Assembly (NCBI RefSeq): GCF_007655135.1
Contig: NC_045127.1
Span: forward strand, 43,845,538 to 43,909,537
Direction: 5' to 3'
Length of the DNA stretch: 64,000 nt
From: Punica granatum
Taxonomy: Eukaryota > Streptophyta > Magnoliopsida > Myrtales > Lythraceae
Shown here: in pieces, positions 25,169 through 37,864 of the stretch
How the letters are laid out: each line of letters starts with the position of its first letter
Numbering within the stretch: position 1 is the stretch's first letter
Notes under the pieces: generated by a model
The model's input: the letters and a program-made list of their open reading frames with translations, nothing else
Databases searched by the model: none
Told to the model about the DNA's origin: nothing
Translations under genes and position numbers: made by a program

Positions 25169-28100
25169 TCAGAACAAAGGCTTCTTTCCATTCAACATAC
25201 CCGACAACTGGTCTAAAACCCGGCTCCCATTATCACGCAGGCCAGAATGCATGTACTCGTTTGATATCCATAGCCTAATCCCAGCTATCTGGGAAGCCGT
25301 CTCCATTGCCAGCTTAAAATTGACATACATATCTTCGTAATAAACAGCGGCTGCAACAGGAACCTGTCATCGTTCATTGAGATAAGTTAAAAACAAAATG
25401 AAAGTTGTTCTCCCGTGTCGACTTACATATTTGAAGGCAACAAATTAAATCTTTAGTGGCAAACCTTGTTGTCGTTCAGTGATTTCTTGTCGTACAGTGG
25501 AGGCCAGTCCTTTTTCTCGGCTAAGATATTAGCAGCTTCCTTGAATGGCTTCAGGGCGTGGATTTCATCAAACATCCATGGGAAAATCATCTAGAGAGTG
25601 AAAACAAGGAATCTTAGCAGAATCATGACAGAAATGAATAGGCTTCATAGAATCATTCAACGATCAACTTAACCGAAAGAAAGGCGAATTAATATGCCCA
25701 TTTAAAAAGGTCAACAACACCTAATACGCTATTTTAATATGGAAAATTTCCTCTTTGTCCAGTCACAATATTATGTTACTTGCGCGATGCATACTTTGCT
25801 TTAGGCTAAATATATTCTATAAAGTGGCCATGCAATTTTGGCTACCTCTCCCGTAAAGACCACAGGGCGACCTTCTTTTGCAGCCTTAAGTGCATCAAAC
25901 TTGGTTTCATCTTCATCTCTCATTCTTTCGGCGGACCACCTTGATGCGTCACCCTTTGAAGAAAATCAACAAGAAATAAGTTAAGAATGAGTTAGAGAGA
26001 TTTTTAAAATGCATTAATAATTCAAATATATCAGAAAAATCCATTAGCAGTATTAGAATTAGCACAGTGATAATGTTTTAGATGAGAACGAGATTGTACC
26101 TGGCAATATATGGACTCGTGCATGAGAGCATAGAGGGGATTCGTATCCAAACTCGACCAACTCTCAAACTGCATAATAAAATGGCTCAAGCTGATTTTGA
26201 AGACAACTTATAAGGAGAATAAAAATCTGATCAAAGGTAATCAATTTTCTCTTACAGATTTTAAGAAGTAGTAACTGATCTGTTTTGGTGCTCCTGGAAC
26301 TAGTGGAGGATCCCAGACCCTCTCAAACCTTTGCTTTAGAAACAGGGCAAAAAGATCAAAAAATTATAAGAGTTCTGATTTTATCCGTGCTCTAAGTTTA
26401 ATATCTGCTGACTTACATATAGTGTAAGCGCTCAAAACCAGTACTGGATCCTAAACCAGAAAGGCCAAGAGTTTGTAATCCCCTCGGTGTTAGGAAACCG
26501 CCAGATGGAAGGGACACCTACCAATTGGAAGAGAATGTCAGCTCAGTGATATGCCTCTGGATTTAGGAAAAGGATGTATGTAATATTCTCACCCCTCCAC
26601 CTTCAGATTCCGCCAAAAACTTGACAACCTCGTGAACAACTTCAATGTCCTGAGGATACCTCTTATAGAACTTCTCATTTTGAAGAATGAGTTGCTCACG
26701 GCATGCTCGGTAGACAGCATCTGCAGTGCAACCATTTCCAATTGGAGGGATTCCGCCAGTTAAAAGGACTTGCTTTAGTCCTTGGGGAGCAAAGCTTAGA
26801 TATGTCACTGCACAGAAACCGCCGTAGCTCTACAAGAAAATAAAGGGATTACTCATTAAACTTTTACTGGTCTTTAACATATATCTACACTGAGTAATCG
26901 CAACAATTGTCCCAAAAACTGATTAGTCGACAACTCAATCACCCATAACAACTGCCAATGTGTCACTAGAGCAAGGAGTAACCACTATCTGGTCAACAAT
27001 GATGCGCTTAAGTCCAAATCATTAACAGAAGGGTATTACCAATGCAATTTCTACGGGCGTTCATTGATAAATATTTATTTGCATCTGCAGTAACATTTCA
27101 CCAGAGTATGCAGTTCAGAATGATAACTAGCTACAATGCACATAGTGCTACAAAAAATATGACCAAGAACATGCAAATTCACATTTACCGAGATAAATAG
27201 CTACTTCAAATGCACCGTGATGTGCTCTAACAAGTGCCATTAAGAGCAATCATCCATCAAATAAAAGAAATCATTTTATACCTGGCCCAGAACTGTCCAA
27301 GGTCCGGTATCAGGAACAAGGTGAACTCGAATAAACTCAGCATCATTCACAATATTATCAGCCCGAAAATGCACCAAATAATCAGCCAAAGCCTTTGCAG
27401 ATTTAAACTGTGACATAGAGGACGGCGTCAAAGGAGTTGACAGGCCTGTTCCTCGCTGCGACAAAAGATACGAGTGAAGGCTATCAGCGAATGGCATGTC
27501 TATAAAACTGTTCTTGTCAGAGACTCTAAAGAAAGAATATCCAGAGAACTATACCTGGTCCATCAATATCAGTCGAAACTCTTCACAAACTCTGTGTATC
27601 CATCCGCTGGATTCAGTTGGTCGCATGCACTCAAACCCCGGTCCACCTTGTAGATATAACAGGTATGGCAAATGTTGCTCTTCCTTCCCAACTTGGGGAA
27701 AAAAAAAAAGAAAAAGATTTTGCATAAGCAAGGATTAATCCGTGCGGGGACAATGCCACTCGCTCAGTGGCGGATCCGCAAAAGAAGAACAAGTACGTAA
27801 TTAGAGTTCAGGTCAGCCTGTAATCGGTGACGAAGAAATCCCTAAAGATCACGAAAGTGAAGTTTCAGCTGTATTAGCTTCACAATCATGGCACATAGAA
27901 ACTGCAAAAATCGAAACTTTAGCTGTTCATTATGAGAAATGGGAGCTTCTATCGGACATCGATGCCATTAAACCTCCATAAAATTAATGTTTAGAAGCGA
28001 CAGCATTAGCCATGAATTTCGCATAAGCATTCGCCGCCAATTTATCTAATTGAAATGCTACCCATAGAATCGCGATTAGGAAGATAATCACCCGAAACAA

Positions 28101-28425
28101 CTTCGCGAGCGAAGACGGTGATCTTCGGAGACGCGGCGAGAGAGTAATCCAGGGGGACGGTGAAGCGATGATCGCGGAGGCGGAGCTCAGGCACGGAGTA
28201 CCAGGTTCCGGCGACGTGCTTCGGGGAGGAACCACTCGTGGTGGAGCTGGAATCCGCCATTGAAGCGGCTGCGCAAACTGCAAATGGGCGAGAACCGAGG
28301 CCGCAGAGACCAGCGGGAGGGTTCAGTCGAGCAGTGGAGCACAGACGAGTGGCAGCAGTGATTATGCCAGTGAAGGGGCGGGAGAGGAAGGGTTTTATCA
28401 GGGAAGGCGGCGCGTGAGATAACAT
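25169..28425 (-). CDS. Proline iminopeptidase-like alpha/beta hydrolase (peptidase family S33)
   Basis: Ten exons: 28425-28092, 27691-27555, 27455-27282, 26829-26593, 26517-26417, 26328-26256, 26168-26100, 25953-25846, 25590-25465, 25363-25169. They total 1554 nt, 517 aa. The family removes N-terminal proline from peptides. Seen: the oxyanion loop GGPGFE (127-132); GQSYGG with nucleophile Ser216 at the start of exon 4; a likely acid Asp464; and His492 in 'NEYMHSGLRDNG'. The first 55 residues are rich in Ser/Arg/Ala with few acids, as in an organelle transit peptide. A second Met at residue 56 begins 'MADSSSTTSG' and could start a cytosolic form. At3g61540 is the Arabidopsis protein I recall as closest. 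Confidence 0.92.
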
Positions 28426-28639
28426 CGTCCCCGTGGAGCATGTGGGCCGGATAAGAGGATATAGTTGTCAGTTGAAAGCTTTCCAAGTGAAAAGGGTGGC
28501 GCCGTGTCGTGGGCCCTGCCAGATTCGATGGTCCGGCTTCTTGCCCAATCAAGACCGTCGATTTAATCAAAGTTGACTCCTACACAATTTCATGATTAAT
28601 GATAAATAATTTGAACATGTTGTGTTGCTTGTTGGATAA

Positions 28640-28821
28640 CAATTTGTTTAGGTTATTTCTAAGGGTTTAAGCTAGTGATTAAGAGGGAGTTCATAAATTC
28701 ACCTGATCTCGAGTTTGAAATCCCTTGGAGTCACCGGAGTTCCATCAGCTTGATTGCGCCGTCGGGGTTCATGGAGCCCCGGTATTGATAATGCTAAACT
28801 CGGACACCTCGAGTTAAAAAA
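28640..28821 (+). mobile_element. tRNA-derived SINE, family B
   Basis: A box-A-like 'aagctagtgattaag' is followed by a box-B-like 'tctcgagtttgaaatccc' about 35 bp later, then a GC-rich body and an A-run at 28815-28821. Confidence 0.55.
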
Positions 28822-28897
28822 ATGTTTATTGTTCCAATTATACTTAGCAAAAAAAAATGTTGTTCCAATTATATCAATTACTTTAATACAAATTAAA

Positions 28898-29124
28898 GGG
28901 CCCGTTTGGTTTCAAGATGGTATTTTAGAATCACAATTCTAATTTTAACTCTACCCACTATAAAACAAAATAACTCATACAAAGTCAAAGAGTGGGCCCC
29001 AATTATACCACTTTTTTTCCACAACAAAACAACATAACACATACAAAGTCAAATGTGGGTCCCATTTATACCACTCAAAATCTAAATCTAATTTTAAAAT
29101 CCTATTATGAAACCAAACGCAACC
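28898..29124. mobile_element. MITE with long terminal inverted repeats and an internal duplication
   Basis: The left end GGGCCCGTTTGGTTTCA and the right end (reverse complement) GGTTGCGTTTGGTTTCA match over about 17 bp. Inside, a unit of about 60 bp ('catacaaagtcaaa..gtggg..ccc..ttataccact') is present twice. Confidence 0.7.
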
Positions 29125-29331
29125 AAAAACTCTTTTCAATTTTTTGGATAAAAGTTCTTTATCTCTTATTTTGGAAAATGGTAAAATTTTATGTTACTTT
29201 TATTAGAGATATCAAAATAAGATGTATTACAACGATAAGTTTATATTTAAGGCATAGAATAAGCAAACATAAATTATCAAATTGAAACTTAAAATCATTA
29301 ATACAGAGATTCTCACTTATTATTATAAAAG

Positions 29332-29415
29332 ATATGTGGGACAGTGACGCACACCTCGTCTGTTAACCTAGAGGTCACAAGTTTGATAAGTAGAACTACA
29401 TGTGCCACTTTATTA
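29332..29415 (+). mobile_element. SINE fragment, family C
   Basis: 'gacagtgacgcacacctcgtctgttaac' then 'gtcacaagtttgata' follows the same order as the copy at 54420, with box-A and box-B-like spacing. Confidence 0.5.
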
Positions 29416-29419
29416 GTTA

Positions 29420-29722
29420 TTAGCTTGTTTGTTTACAAAATTAAACTTAATTAAACTTTACTTTACTTTTCTCTAAACTTAATAACACAATCATTACCTT
29501 TTTTATTTTTTTCTTCGAATTTTTCTCATATTTTTTCTTATATATTATTACAATTATTTTTTAATACTAAATTCTTTCAACTATTCAATATTTTTTTCCT
29601 CAATTTCAACATTTTTTCTCAATTCAACAATCATTACATTTTTATCTTCGTTATCAAACACTATGTTATGATTTCTCTTTCATTGTACTGGGTTTTGAGT
29701 TTCCTTTATAATCGAAAAAAAA
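29420..29722 (-). mobile_element. Degraded MITE plus SINE tail
   Basis: 29425-29665 read on the minus strand resembles the 6446/18339 MITE family ('aatgattgttgaattgag', 'gtaatgattgtg'). 29675-29722 is a SINE-type tail ending 'cctttataatcg' and an A-run. Confidence 0.4.
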
Positions 29723-30324
29723 AATCAGAATTATTTGCGTCTAATTTACCCTTTGCTCTCTCACCTAATATATCCACGTCTCCTCGTACCATATAAACCC
29801 CTAGCATTTTAATTAGAAGATTTTGAATGTCTTTTTGTGGGGATTAGGCCAATTATATTAGTTGGCAAATGACTAATTGTAGCACCACTTTGCGCCATTT
29901 TCTTCATTCCTTATGACATTTTGCGCCATTAGGCATTGGAAATCTCTTCAGATCTTGAAATTCTTCTCGTTACCATCTCGATGGAAAGTACCACGAAGGA
30001 ATCTTAAAATGGTTTCATAGAGAAAAATGCTCAGTACATGACGAGAAAGCAAGTCAAAGAACTCGAAATATTTACGACTACAATTAATTTATATCATCCC
30101 AATGCACAATATGGTAACAGAAGATGTGGATTTATTAGGTAAGAGAGAAAAGAAGACGGGTAAATTAGACACTATCAATTCAGAATTTTTGTATTAATGA
30201 TTAAGGTTTCAATTTGGTGATTTATGTTAGCTTAACCTAGGGCATAGAATAGAAAGAATCATATTTAATATTATGAATCTATGATTAAGATAAAAAAAAA
30301 AAGTATATATATGAGGAAGGGAAT

Positions 30325-30475
30325 TTGGTGCAGTGACACAAGTCGCCGCTTGAAATCATGAGGTCTCGGGTTTAATCCTTGTCGGTAGGACTTCCGTGCC
30401 CTTTTATTTAATGTATTATTTCTATTCTTATACTAGGCCTAGACCTCCCTTATAATAATAATAATAATAAAAAAG
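30325..30475 (+). mobile_element. tRNA-derived SINE, family C-like
   Basis: Box-A-like 'ttggtgcagtgacacaagtc', box-B-like 'ggtctcgggtttaatcc', and a 3' part 'tactaggcctagacctccctt' followed by an (AAT)n tail. Confidence 0.6.
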
Positions 30476-30574
30476 TGTATATATATAACTTCGCTAGTAA
30501 CGCAGGAATGAAATGATATAAACGAAAAAAAACGGGGCTAGAAGGTTTGAAATTAAACAAACCTTCAGCTCCGA

Positions 30575-31762
30575 ATTATCAAGTGAGCTTTGCTTTGTTG
30601 ATCGATAAGCGCTACACTGGGATTGGTATACAGTCGGTGAGGAAGGAGATTGGGAACTTCAGCTTTGAATTTCTAATTGCTCAATTGTTGAAAGGAAGTG
30701 GAATTCCTCAGTATTGAGATAGATTCTCAATGAACTAATACAAGATCTACGGGGAATTAGATCAGCAGTATCATGATTTACGATGTAGCATTTCAGTATG
30801 GCAGTAGCTGACTGTTGCCCTCTAACAAATAAATGTCTAATTTGAAACTAGGTGGATAAATGAGGTAAAAATCATGTGAGTTTTGCACTAAAATGGGAGT
30901 ACTAAGCTGGGAAAACAATTGGTTAGTTCAGTGAGTAGGAGCGCTTGAGGCTGCATGATAAAAGTACGGTCTCGGCTAAAGAGCTTGCAGCATTTAAATT
31001 GTAGGTTGATTTATAAAGGGGCAACTACGAAGCTACCATACTCTTTTATCTGTACAATATGTTGCTTGACTGGTTCCATGGTCTCCGATAATATATAGGT
31101 CATCCAACTTGGAGTTGGACGAAGATGAAGTTCTAAGTCTTGCTTCATTGGGTAATGAGTTCAGCAGCAGACACGCCATTGACATCCTCCGAAAGTCCTT
31201 AGCGATCCGTAACAAGTTGGTCGTTCTTGTAAACTCAAATTTCGAATATAGTCTTTAGTGTTGGATCTTCCTCGAGTTTCCTGGTTTTATCTAGTCAGAT
31301 CTGCTTATTTTGTTTAAGCTCATCAGCTTCAGTTTGATTTGTCTTTTACTTTTTCCCCTTGTAATATGGCTTGACCCCTCCCGTAATTCAAATATGTACA
31401 TTCTATAGGTTTGACAGATCAGGGTCCAGGAACTGGAGACGGCTATCGAGACAGACAATATAATAACGTGGTCTCGAGGGCTCTAAAGGCTCTACCAAGA
31501 AGAAAAGTTCCAACCAAGGCACCGGCGAAAAACGACGTTAAAGCTCCAAATGTCATAAAGCATATAGAGGATAAACCGGTTCAAGTTCCTTCCCGCCTAT
31601 ATCAAGATCGGAAGCTGGAGTCACAACAAAGATTTCACATTGTTCAGAAAACATAGAGGGTTGCGAGGCCAAGAAAAGATTCAGATGCGGCATTCAACTT
31701 TAATTGCTGCCAATATGGCAATATCGTCTTGGCTTATGAAGATGCCTCGAAACTCCATATAT
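30575..31762 (+). pseudogene. Truncated duplicate of the TRAIP-like gene, introns retained
   Basis: This aligns by eye to 34836-36850 in the same orientation. It holds part of intron 2, most of exon 4 ('gctaaagagcttgcagca'), all of exon 5 ('gacgaagatgaagttcta'), and the first third of exon 7 ('ggaactggagac', 'aagaagaaaagttcca'). Exons 1-3, 6, 8 and 9 are missing. Flanking intron sequence is kept ('ggggcaactac', 'gttgcttgactggttccatgg'), so it arose by DNA duplication and not by retroposition. Frame breaks and a stop at about 31654 show it is not functional. Loss of exon 6 with its introns suggests an internal deletion. Confidence 0.88.
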
Positions 31763-34200
31763 ATAATAATACTGTTTTATGATGAAAGGAAAAATTGTCC
31801 AATAAAACTAAGAAGAACAAAAGTACAATAATAAGAATAATCAATATGGTTCTTACGAGATTATTATTTCCCCATGAACATTACAACATAAATAAATATA
31901 TATATATATATATATAACAGATAATATACACATAATAAGAATAATGGTATAATGCAAGTAAATTAATTCGTAAAATATATGGATAAATATATTTCTCCAA
32001 ATTTAGTTTTTTAGAATTATTTGTTTTCCTAGTTTTCAACAAATGCTTTATATTCTTGAAATTGCAATTGGATTCATTATTTTAAAAAAATGATATGTTT
32101 TATGAAAAATTTCACAAATAATTATTTGCATAATTGGACTTTGAGAAGGTTCTTAGAATATTTGAGAACTATCACAAGTTCTGTTGTAATATTAAGACAC
32201 TTAAAAAACTGAGGCTTTTCACCCAAAAAAAAATGATGCTAAATAAATTGTTTTAAGAGTTCATAGAATGAACGGAATAAGAAGCAAACAAAATTTGTTG
32301 AAAATGCTGACTGGATTGATATTAATTTAAGTTAAATGACAAATTGCAGAAAAACAAATCAGCTTTTAAAAAACGTAAAACGATTTCAGATAAATCAAAA
32401 TGTTTTTTTCTTCCTATTTTGAGACTAAAGTCTAAAATGCTTTTTTCAAAATATAGTAATCACATTTATATTGATTAAAAAAGTATATACTAATGATTTT
32501 CCTACCCTAATCTTTATCTAGGAGTCGAAACAATAACGAGAATAACGATAAAAACGTAAACCCTCAGATTCTCATTCTCTGACTTCAAATGCATTATTTT
32601 AGTTTTAATTAACTACGAGCATTTAATACCTAATAATATTGTTTAGTATTCTAATTGAACTTTTCATTTACAAGTTCTTTATTCCTTCCGAAAAACGTGA
32701 AAGAGTAATTGGTAATAAGCCGCATGTCATGATCACAAGCCGCCCTTAAGTTCGATTAGCAAAAATAGAATCCTTAAAGTTAAAAATAATTAATCTGCTA
32801 TCTACTAATTCATAAGTTTTTTACTTTTTTTTTTGGCTAACCCGGGGTGTCCGGACATCGCCCGACTAATCCCTGGGGCTTCGTAAACCCCCGGTGACGT
32901 ACGGAGCGGGTAATTACGCCAAAGGTGCTCCGGTGGTTCCAAAGGGATTCGAACCTGGATCTCGGTACAAACTTGAGTGCACATTAACCATTAGGCCGAA
33001 CCCCTTGGGTTCATGAGTTTTTCACTTGAATAACTGGTATTAGTATGTTGAGAAACTTTTACTCGAATAGAAAATTAACTAAAAATAATAGTAAATAAAT
33101 AAAAGACAAAATATTGCATAATGAATATGGCAATAAAATTATAAGTACAGGTTCTTAAATCATGCATTAATAAATATGTTATGTACTCCCTCTCCCCTTC
33201 CATTTTCCGCTACTTTCCTTGCTTCTGCCCCGCCTCTCTTTTGTTAAACTAATTGATATTTCAAAAATTACATAATCATTATTTAAATTATTTTTTGGAC
33301 AGAAAATGTCTTGGTTATTGGAAAAATGTACGGCCTGTCCAAAACGACTAAGCACGAAACGTTAAAGATAATAACAATCAAGAGAACATTGATAAAAAAG
33401 AAAAAAGAAAAAAAAAGACAACAATGCTAAAAGTTATGAACCAAAACTAAATGAACCAAAACCGCGTCAATGACAAAAAAGTAGGCTAAGGATGAAAATT
33501 ACAAAACCGCTAAGAGTTATGAACTACAATTGTATTTTTCCATAAAAAAATTAAGGATCAATTTAGTTTTACAAAAAATTCTTTTTTTTTCTTTTCCATT
33601 TTTTTCTCATTCTCTAAATTTATTTCTCTAAATAAAATTGAGAAATCATCTTTACAAACTCAAGTTGAGAATTTTCAAACTTATATTCGATATTTAACAA
33701 CGTTTTGAAACTTTCCAATTAAAGAGAGGTGAATTGATATAATTAAAAAAGAAAAAAAATAATCGATAAAAAACCTTCCAATTAAAGATAAAAGAAATGA
33801 AAAATTATTAAAAGTACTCCTCTAAATTGCTTTGAATTTGGAAAATTAAAATAATCTTTTTTCCTTATAAAATTTTTTCTTCATTTTAGGTATGTTAGAA
33901 TATATTTTACAATTTTCCACTTTTATGTAAATTTTTCAAAACATTGAAATTTTTTCTCAAAATAAGCGGGGCCTAATGATTTGATCTCTGCCGGGGAACC
34001 GTATATTAACAGGCCTCTCTAAGCCCAATTATATCACAAATGGGCCGCCTCAGCCCATGAAATGAAATGTTGTAATGCTAAGCCCAATGACGTAATTTCC
34101 CGCTCTCCCCATTTTCCCGTTTTGTGCCATTTTCCTCTTTCAAATTTTCCCCTGAAATTTTCGCCGGGAAACTCAGAGAAAATATATGCAAAGCCAATGC
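31763..34200. other. AT-rich intergenic DNA upstream of the TRAIP-like gene
   Basis: Apart from the SINE at 32826-33008 and a (TA)n run at 31895-31915 I see no features. 34030-34200 is probable promoter. Confidence 0.4.
32826..33008 (-). mobile_element. tRNA-derived SINE, family D, copy 1
   Basis: On the minus strand a tRNA-like head reads 'gttcggcctaatggttaatg', then box B 'aggttcgaatccc', then a GC-rich body. A diverged copy in the same orientation lies at 51716-51905. Confidence 0.65.
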
Positions 34201-34205
34201 AGACA

Positions 34206-34245
34206 TAGAGAGAGAGAGAGAGGGAGAGGGAGAGGAGGGAGGGAG
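34206..34245. repeat. (GA)n-rich tract in the TRAIP-like 5' UTR
   Basis: An AGAGAG run grading into GGGAGA/GGAGGG repeats sits immediately before the ATG at 34251. Confidence 0.85.
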
Positions 34246-34250
34246 AAGAG

Positions 34251-37200
34251 ATGGCGGCGAGCACCGGAAGCAAAATGATTTGCACGATCTGCTTTGAAGA
34301 ACTGAAGCCGATCTTCGAAGACCTCCAAGCTGTCTCCATTTGCGGCCATGTCTTCCACGAGCTCTGGTCTCTCTACCTCCCCTCGTATTTGCACCGAGTT
34401 CGCTGAAGTCGATTCCATGGCCATTCATCCGCTTGTTTTGATTGACATTCTCCTTTTTTTCTGTTTCCGATGATGAATCAAACAGCTTGCAGCAGTGGTT
34501 CGAGTACTGCTCGAGCACCAGGAAGCACAGCTGCCCCATCTGCAAGCAGGGCTGCTCCGGGAACAAGGTCTGTCGGCTTTATTTTCAGTCGACTGGGGAT
34601 ATAGACGATTCGATTCTCGACGGGAAGCTGATGGATTGTGCTGAAGATCCGGATGCGCTTCGTAGAGAGGTCCTGAGATTGGAGGCAAAAGTGTCGGGGC
34701 TTACTTCTACTACTGAACGCCAAGGGAAGGATCTCAAAGAGCTCGCTGATGAGGTAGTGGTTTTGCTAATTAATGTCCCCTGCCATGTTCATTATCTCGT
34801 CGACTTTAAGCTGCTTTAGCCCCAGTCGTTGTGGTTGCTAGATCTGCTAATCAAGTGAACTGTGCTCCGTTGATCGATAATCACTACCCTTGGGTCGATA
34901 TAATAGTTGGTGAGGACATGGATTGGAATGTTCAGTTATAATTGTTCAATTAATTATTTGATTTCGAGATTTACTGAAGCAAAGTGGAATTCTCTGTGAT
35001 CAAGATAGCTTTTCTTTAAAGTTCTATGAAATCTTCTGGCAACTTGACCGCCAATATCATGATTTGTGACTCAGCATTATGGTTTGGCAGTAGTAGATGG
35101 TTGTTGTCTAATACTAAGTAGGTAAATTATTTGAATTTTGGCTCAGAGAATGGGACACTAAAGCTAGAAAACAAATGGTTAGTTAAGCGATCATGGGAGT
35201 TGAAGCGGTGAAGAAAATTGATGACACTACTATGCCTGATTTGTCATGTCCAATGTAAGATCTGGGAGTCGGGATTAATCTATGGTGTAATCATCATGTT
35301 TAAATGTATACCTTTTTGTCGGACTAATTGATGCGCAAATTATGACTGAGAAGATACTTGGTGATCTCAAATCTGCATGTTGGGATTCTTTATGACTTTC
35401 TTGTTTGTCACATAAAAGAGGATTAGTTATACTTAATTTTCTGGTCAGCAATCATTTTAATTTTTAATTTCTAAGTTCCCGGCATATCAAAATATGAACA
35501 TAGGCTTGTAATTTACCAATGGGAAGCTGTTGAAGGCTGCTGTCTTTAGTCTCTCGTGCTTCTTAACTTGCAATTCTTGTGCAGCTGTATCAATGCAAGG
35601 AGCTAGGAAAAAGGGAGGCAGCATTAAAGGACAATGCTGTTAATCTGCTTCGTATAAAATCTGAGGTTTTAAGATATATGTCTCTTCTTGTATATTTAAA
35701 TACATGTTAGATGGTTGCATTTGATTTGACCTTTTGAAATATATGTATAAACTAATAAACTTACACAAGTATATGGCAACTTTGTGTAGGAGCTTGACAG
35801 GTCCAATTCCGAGTGCTTGAGGTTCCGTGATAAAAATATGGCCTTGGCTAAAGAGCTTGCAGCAATTAAATTGTAGGTTGATCTATAAAGGGGCAACTAC
35901 AAATCTACGATGCTCTTTTATCCGTACAGTTTGTTGCTTGACTGATTCCATGGTCTCTGATATAGGGTATCTGACTTGGATTTGGATGAAGATGAAGTTC
36001 TAAATCTTGCTTCATTGGGTAATGAGTCCGACAGCAGACATACCATAGACACCCTCAGAAAGTCCTTAGTGATCCAAAACAAGTTAGTGGTTCTTATACA
36101 CCTTTAATCTCGAATATGATATAGGATTCAATCCTCGAAGTGTTAAATGTTGGATTTTCCTTGAGTTTCCCAGTTTTATCGGGTCAGATCTGCTTATTTT
36201 GTTTAAACTCATCAGCTTCAGTTTAATTTGTCTTTTACTTTTCCCCCTTTTAATATAGCTTGACCCATCCCGTCATTCTTATATGTACATCGTACAGGAG
36301 TTATAATAAACTATTGGCCGATCATAAAGGACTAATTTCCAAGTGCAGTGCCCTTAGAAGAGGGGAGGATCGTTTTAGGAGTAAACATGAGAAGGCTAAA
36401 GAGAAAATAAGTAAATTAAAGGTCAGTTGATGATTATTATTATTACTTTTTTCACCGGGTGATTACTGATCGGCTTACACTGATCTGTTTTCTCACGGTT
36501 GACAGATCAGGATTAAGGAACTGGAGACAGCTGTTGAGGGAAAAGAAAACGAGCTTCTGAGGGCTCTGAAGGCTTCGAAGAAGAAAAGTTCCAAGCGACC
36601 AGATAGAAATGATGTTGAATCTCCAAATCTCATAAAGTTTCATGTAGAGGATCAGCCGGCTCAAATTCCTGCACCTATGTCAAGTTCAGAAACTGGTGTC
36701 ATGGCAAAGACTTCACGTTGTTTACAAACCATAGAGGGTTGCAACTCCAAGAAAGATTCAGATGCTCATAGACCTTCAACTTTAATTGCTGCCCATGAGT
36801 TGGAAGGTCCTTTCATTTTGGTTGATGAAGATGCCTCAGAACTTCCAGCAGCTGAACAAAGTCCTAAGTTTAATCTAAATTGTCAAAGCAGTGAGACTGC
36901 TGTCGTCAAAGATAATGGCATGCTACAGTCAGGACTGAAGAAATCTAGTACTAATGCAAAAGCTTCATCTAGTGAAGCATCTAGTAGGCCACAGCCAATT
37001 TTGGGTTCCGGAACTGGTAGCAACTTAACTGGGTGCAGCACTGCTACTATTGATGATGATGCACTTGTTGACAATGCATCTGATCGGCCGGTGCTTACCA
37101 TTAGAAAAGAAATTCCCTCGGAAGTCCCATTATACAAGCCAGGTAACTTGCTTCATCATCATGCAGTGAGACACTATGGGGTGTGGTCAAAATTTGATGG

Positions 37201-37864
37201 AACATGAACCTACAGAGTTATTGTGCATCTGCCGTTCTTTCTGAAATCTGCTTGTATATTCTACCATTGACCGTGGTTTAATATCTTAAATCCTCCAGGG
37301 GACATATGTTTTTCGGGTGGATTTCTTGGTCCAGATGGGACAAGTAGGTACCTGGGAAAGTGGTGCAAACGGGCTCAGAATAAATCCTTGAATGCTACAC
37401 AGAGCGCAACTAATAGCAATTTGATTGCTGTTGGATCAGATGGAAGGGGTGGACGAATCAAAGTCTTGAGATCTCCTATTCACTACTCACTGGTATGTTG
37501 TGCAAATTCCTCCTTGTCTATAAATGCATCAACTTTGTAGATTCTTTATCATCGTAGTAGCAAGCAATTTCCTCGTGCCATTTTCCCCCTTCCCTATGGG
37601 AAATTCCTTCTACCTCTGGCTGAATTTTCATATTGATATTATATTTACCATTATCAGCTGCCTGTACATGCTGCTGCAATAATCTTTAACGGATAACATT
37701 TTCTTCCGCAAATTTACGCTTTGGATATGCTTGACTTTTACTTGATGCAGGATGATAAGGAGAATTCAGCGAAGAGGTCTAGAATTGGTTCTAAGACAAC
37801 CGGCTTGCTGTCTCAGGGATGCAGACAGATAGAACAGTTCTTCCAAAAGGTGAATCCAAATTAA
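34251..37864 (+). CDS. TRAIP: TRAIP-like RING-type E3 ubiquitin ligase
   Basis: Nine exons: 34251-34366, 34486-34753, 35585-35665, 35790-35872, 35966-36082, 36298-36421, 36506-37142, 37299-37492, 37751-37864. They total 1734 nt, 577 aa. An N-terminal C3H2C3 RING uses Cys11, Cys14, Cys31, His33, His36, Cys39, Cys55 and Cys58, with 'CGHVFH' and 'LQQWFE' as in animal TRAIP. A long charged coiled coil (about residues 95-275) follows, then a Ser-rich linker. The C-terminus has a basic AKRSR stretch and ends 'RQIEQFFQKVNPN', resembling a PCNA-interacting motif. Animal TRAIP ubiquitinates the replicative helicase at stalled or terminated forks; a similar nuclear role is inferred here. The truncated copy 3 kb upstream is its duplicate. 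Confidence 0.9.

Noticed and set aside
30325..33008. tRNA genes
   Set aside because: Box A/B words occur only within SINE copies with A-rich or AT-rich tails; none folds as an intact tRNA.
34078..34688. Several minus-strand ORFs over the TRAIP-like 5' end
   Set aside because: Antisense shadows; they also translate the GA tract as Ser/Leu repeats.
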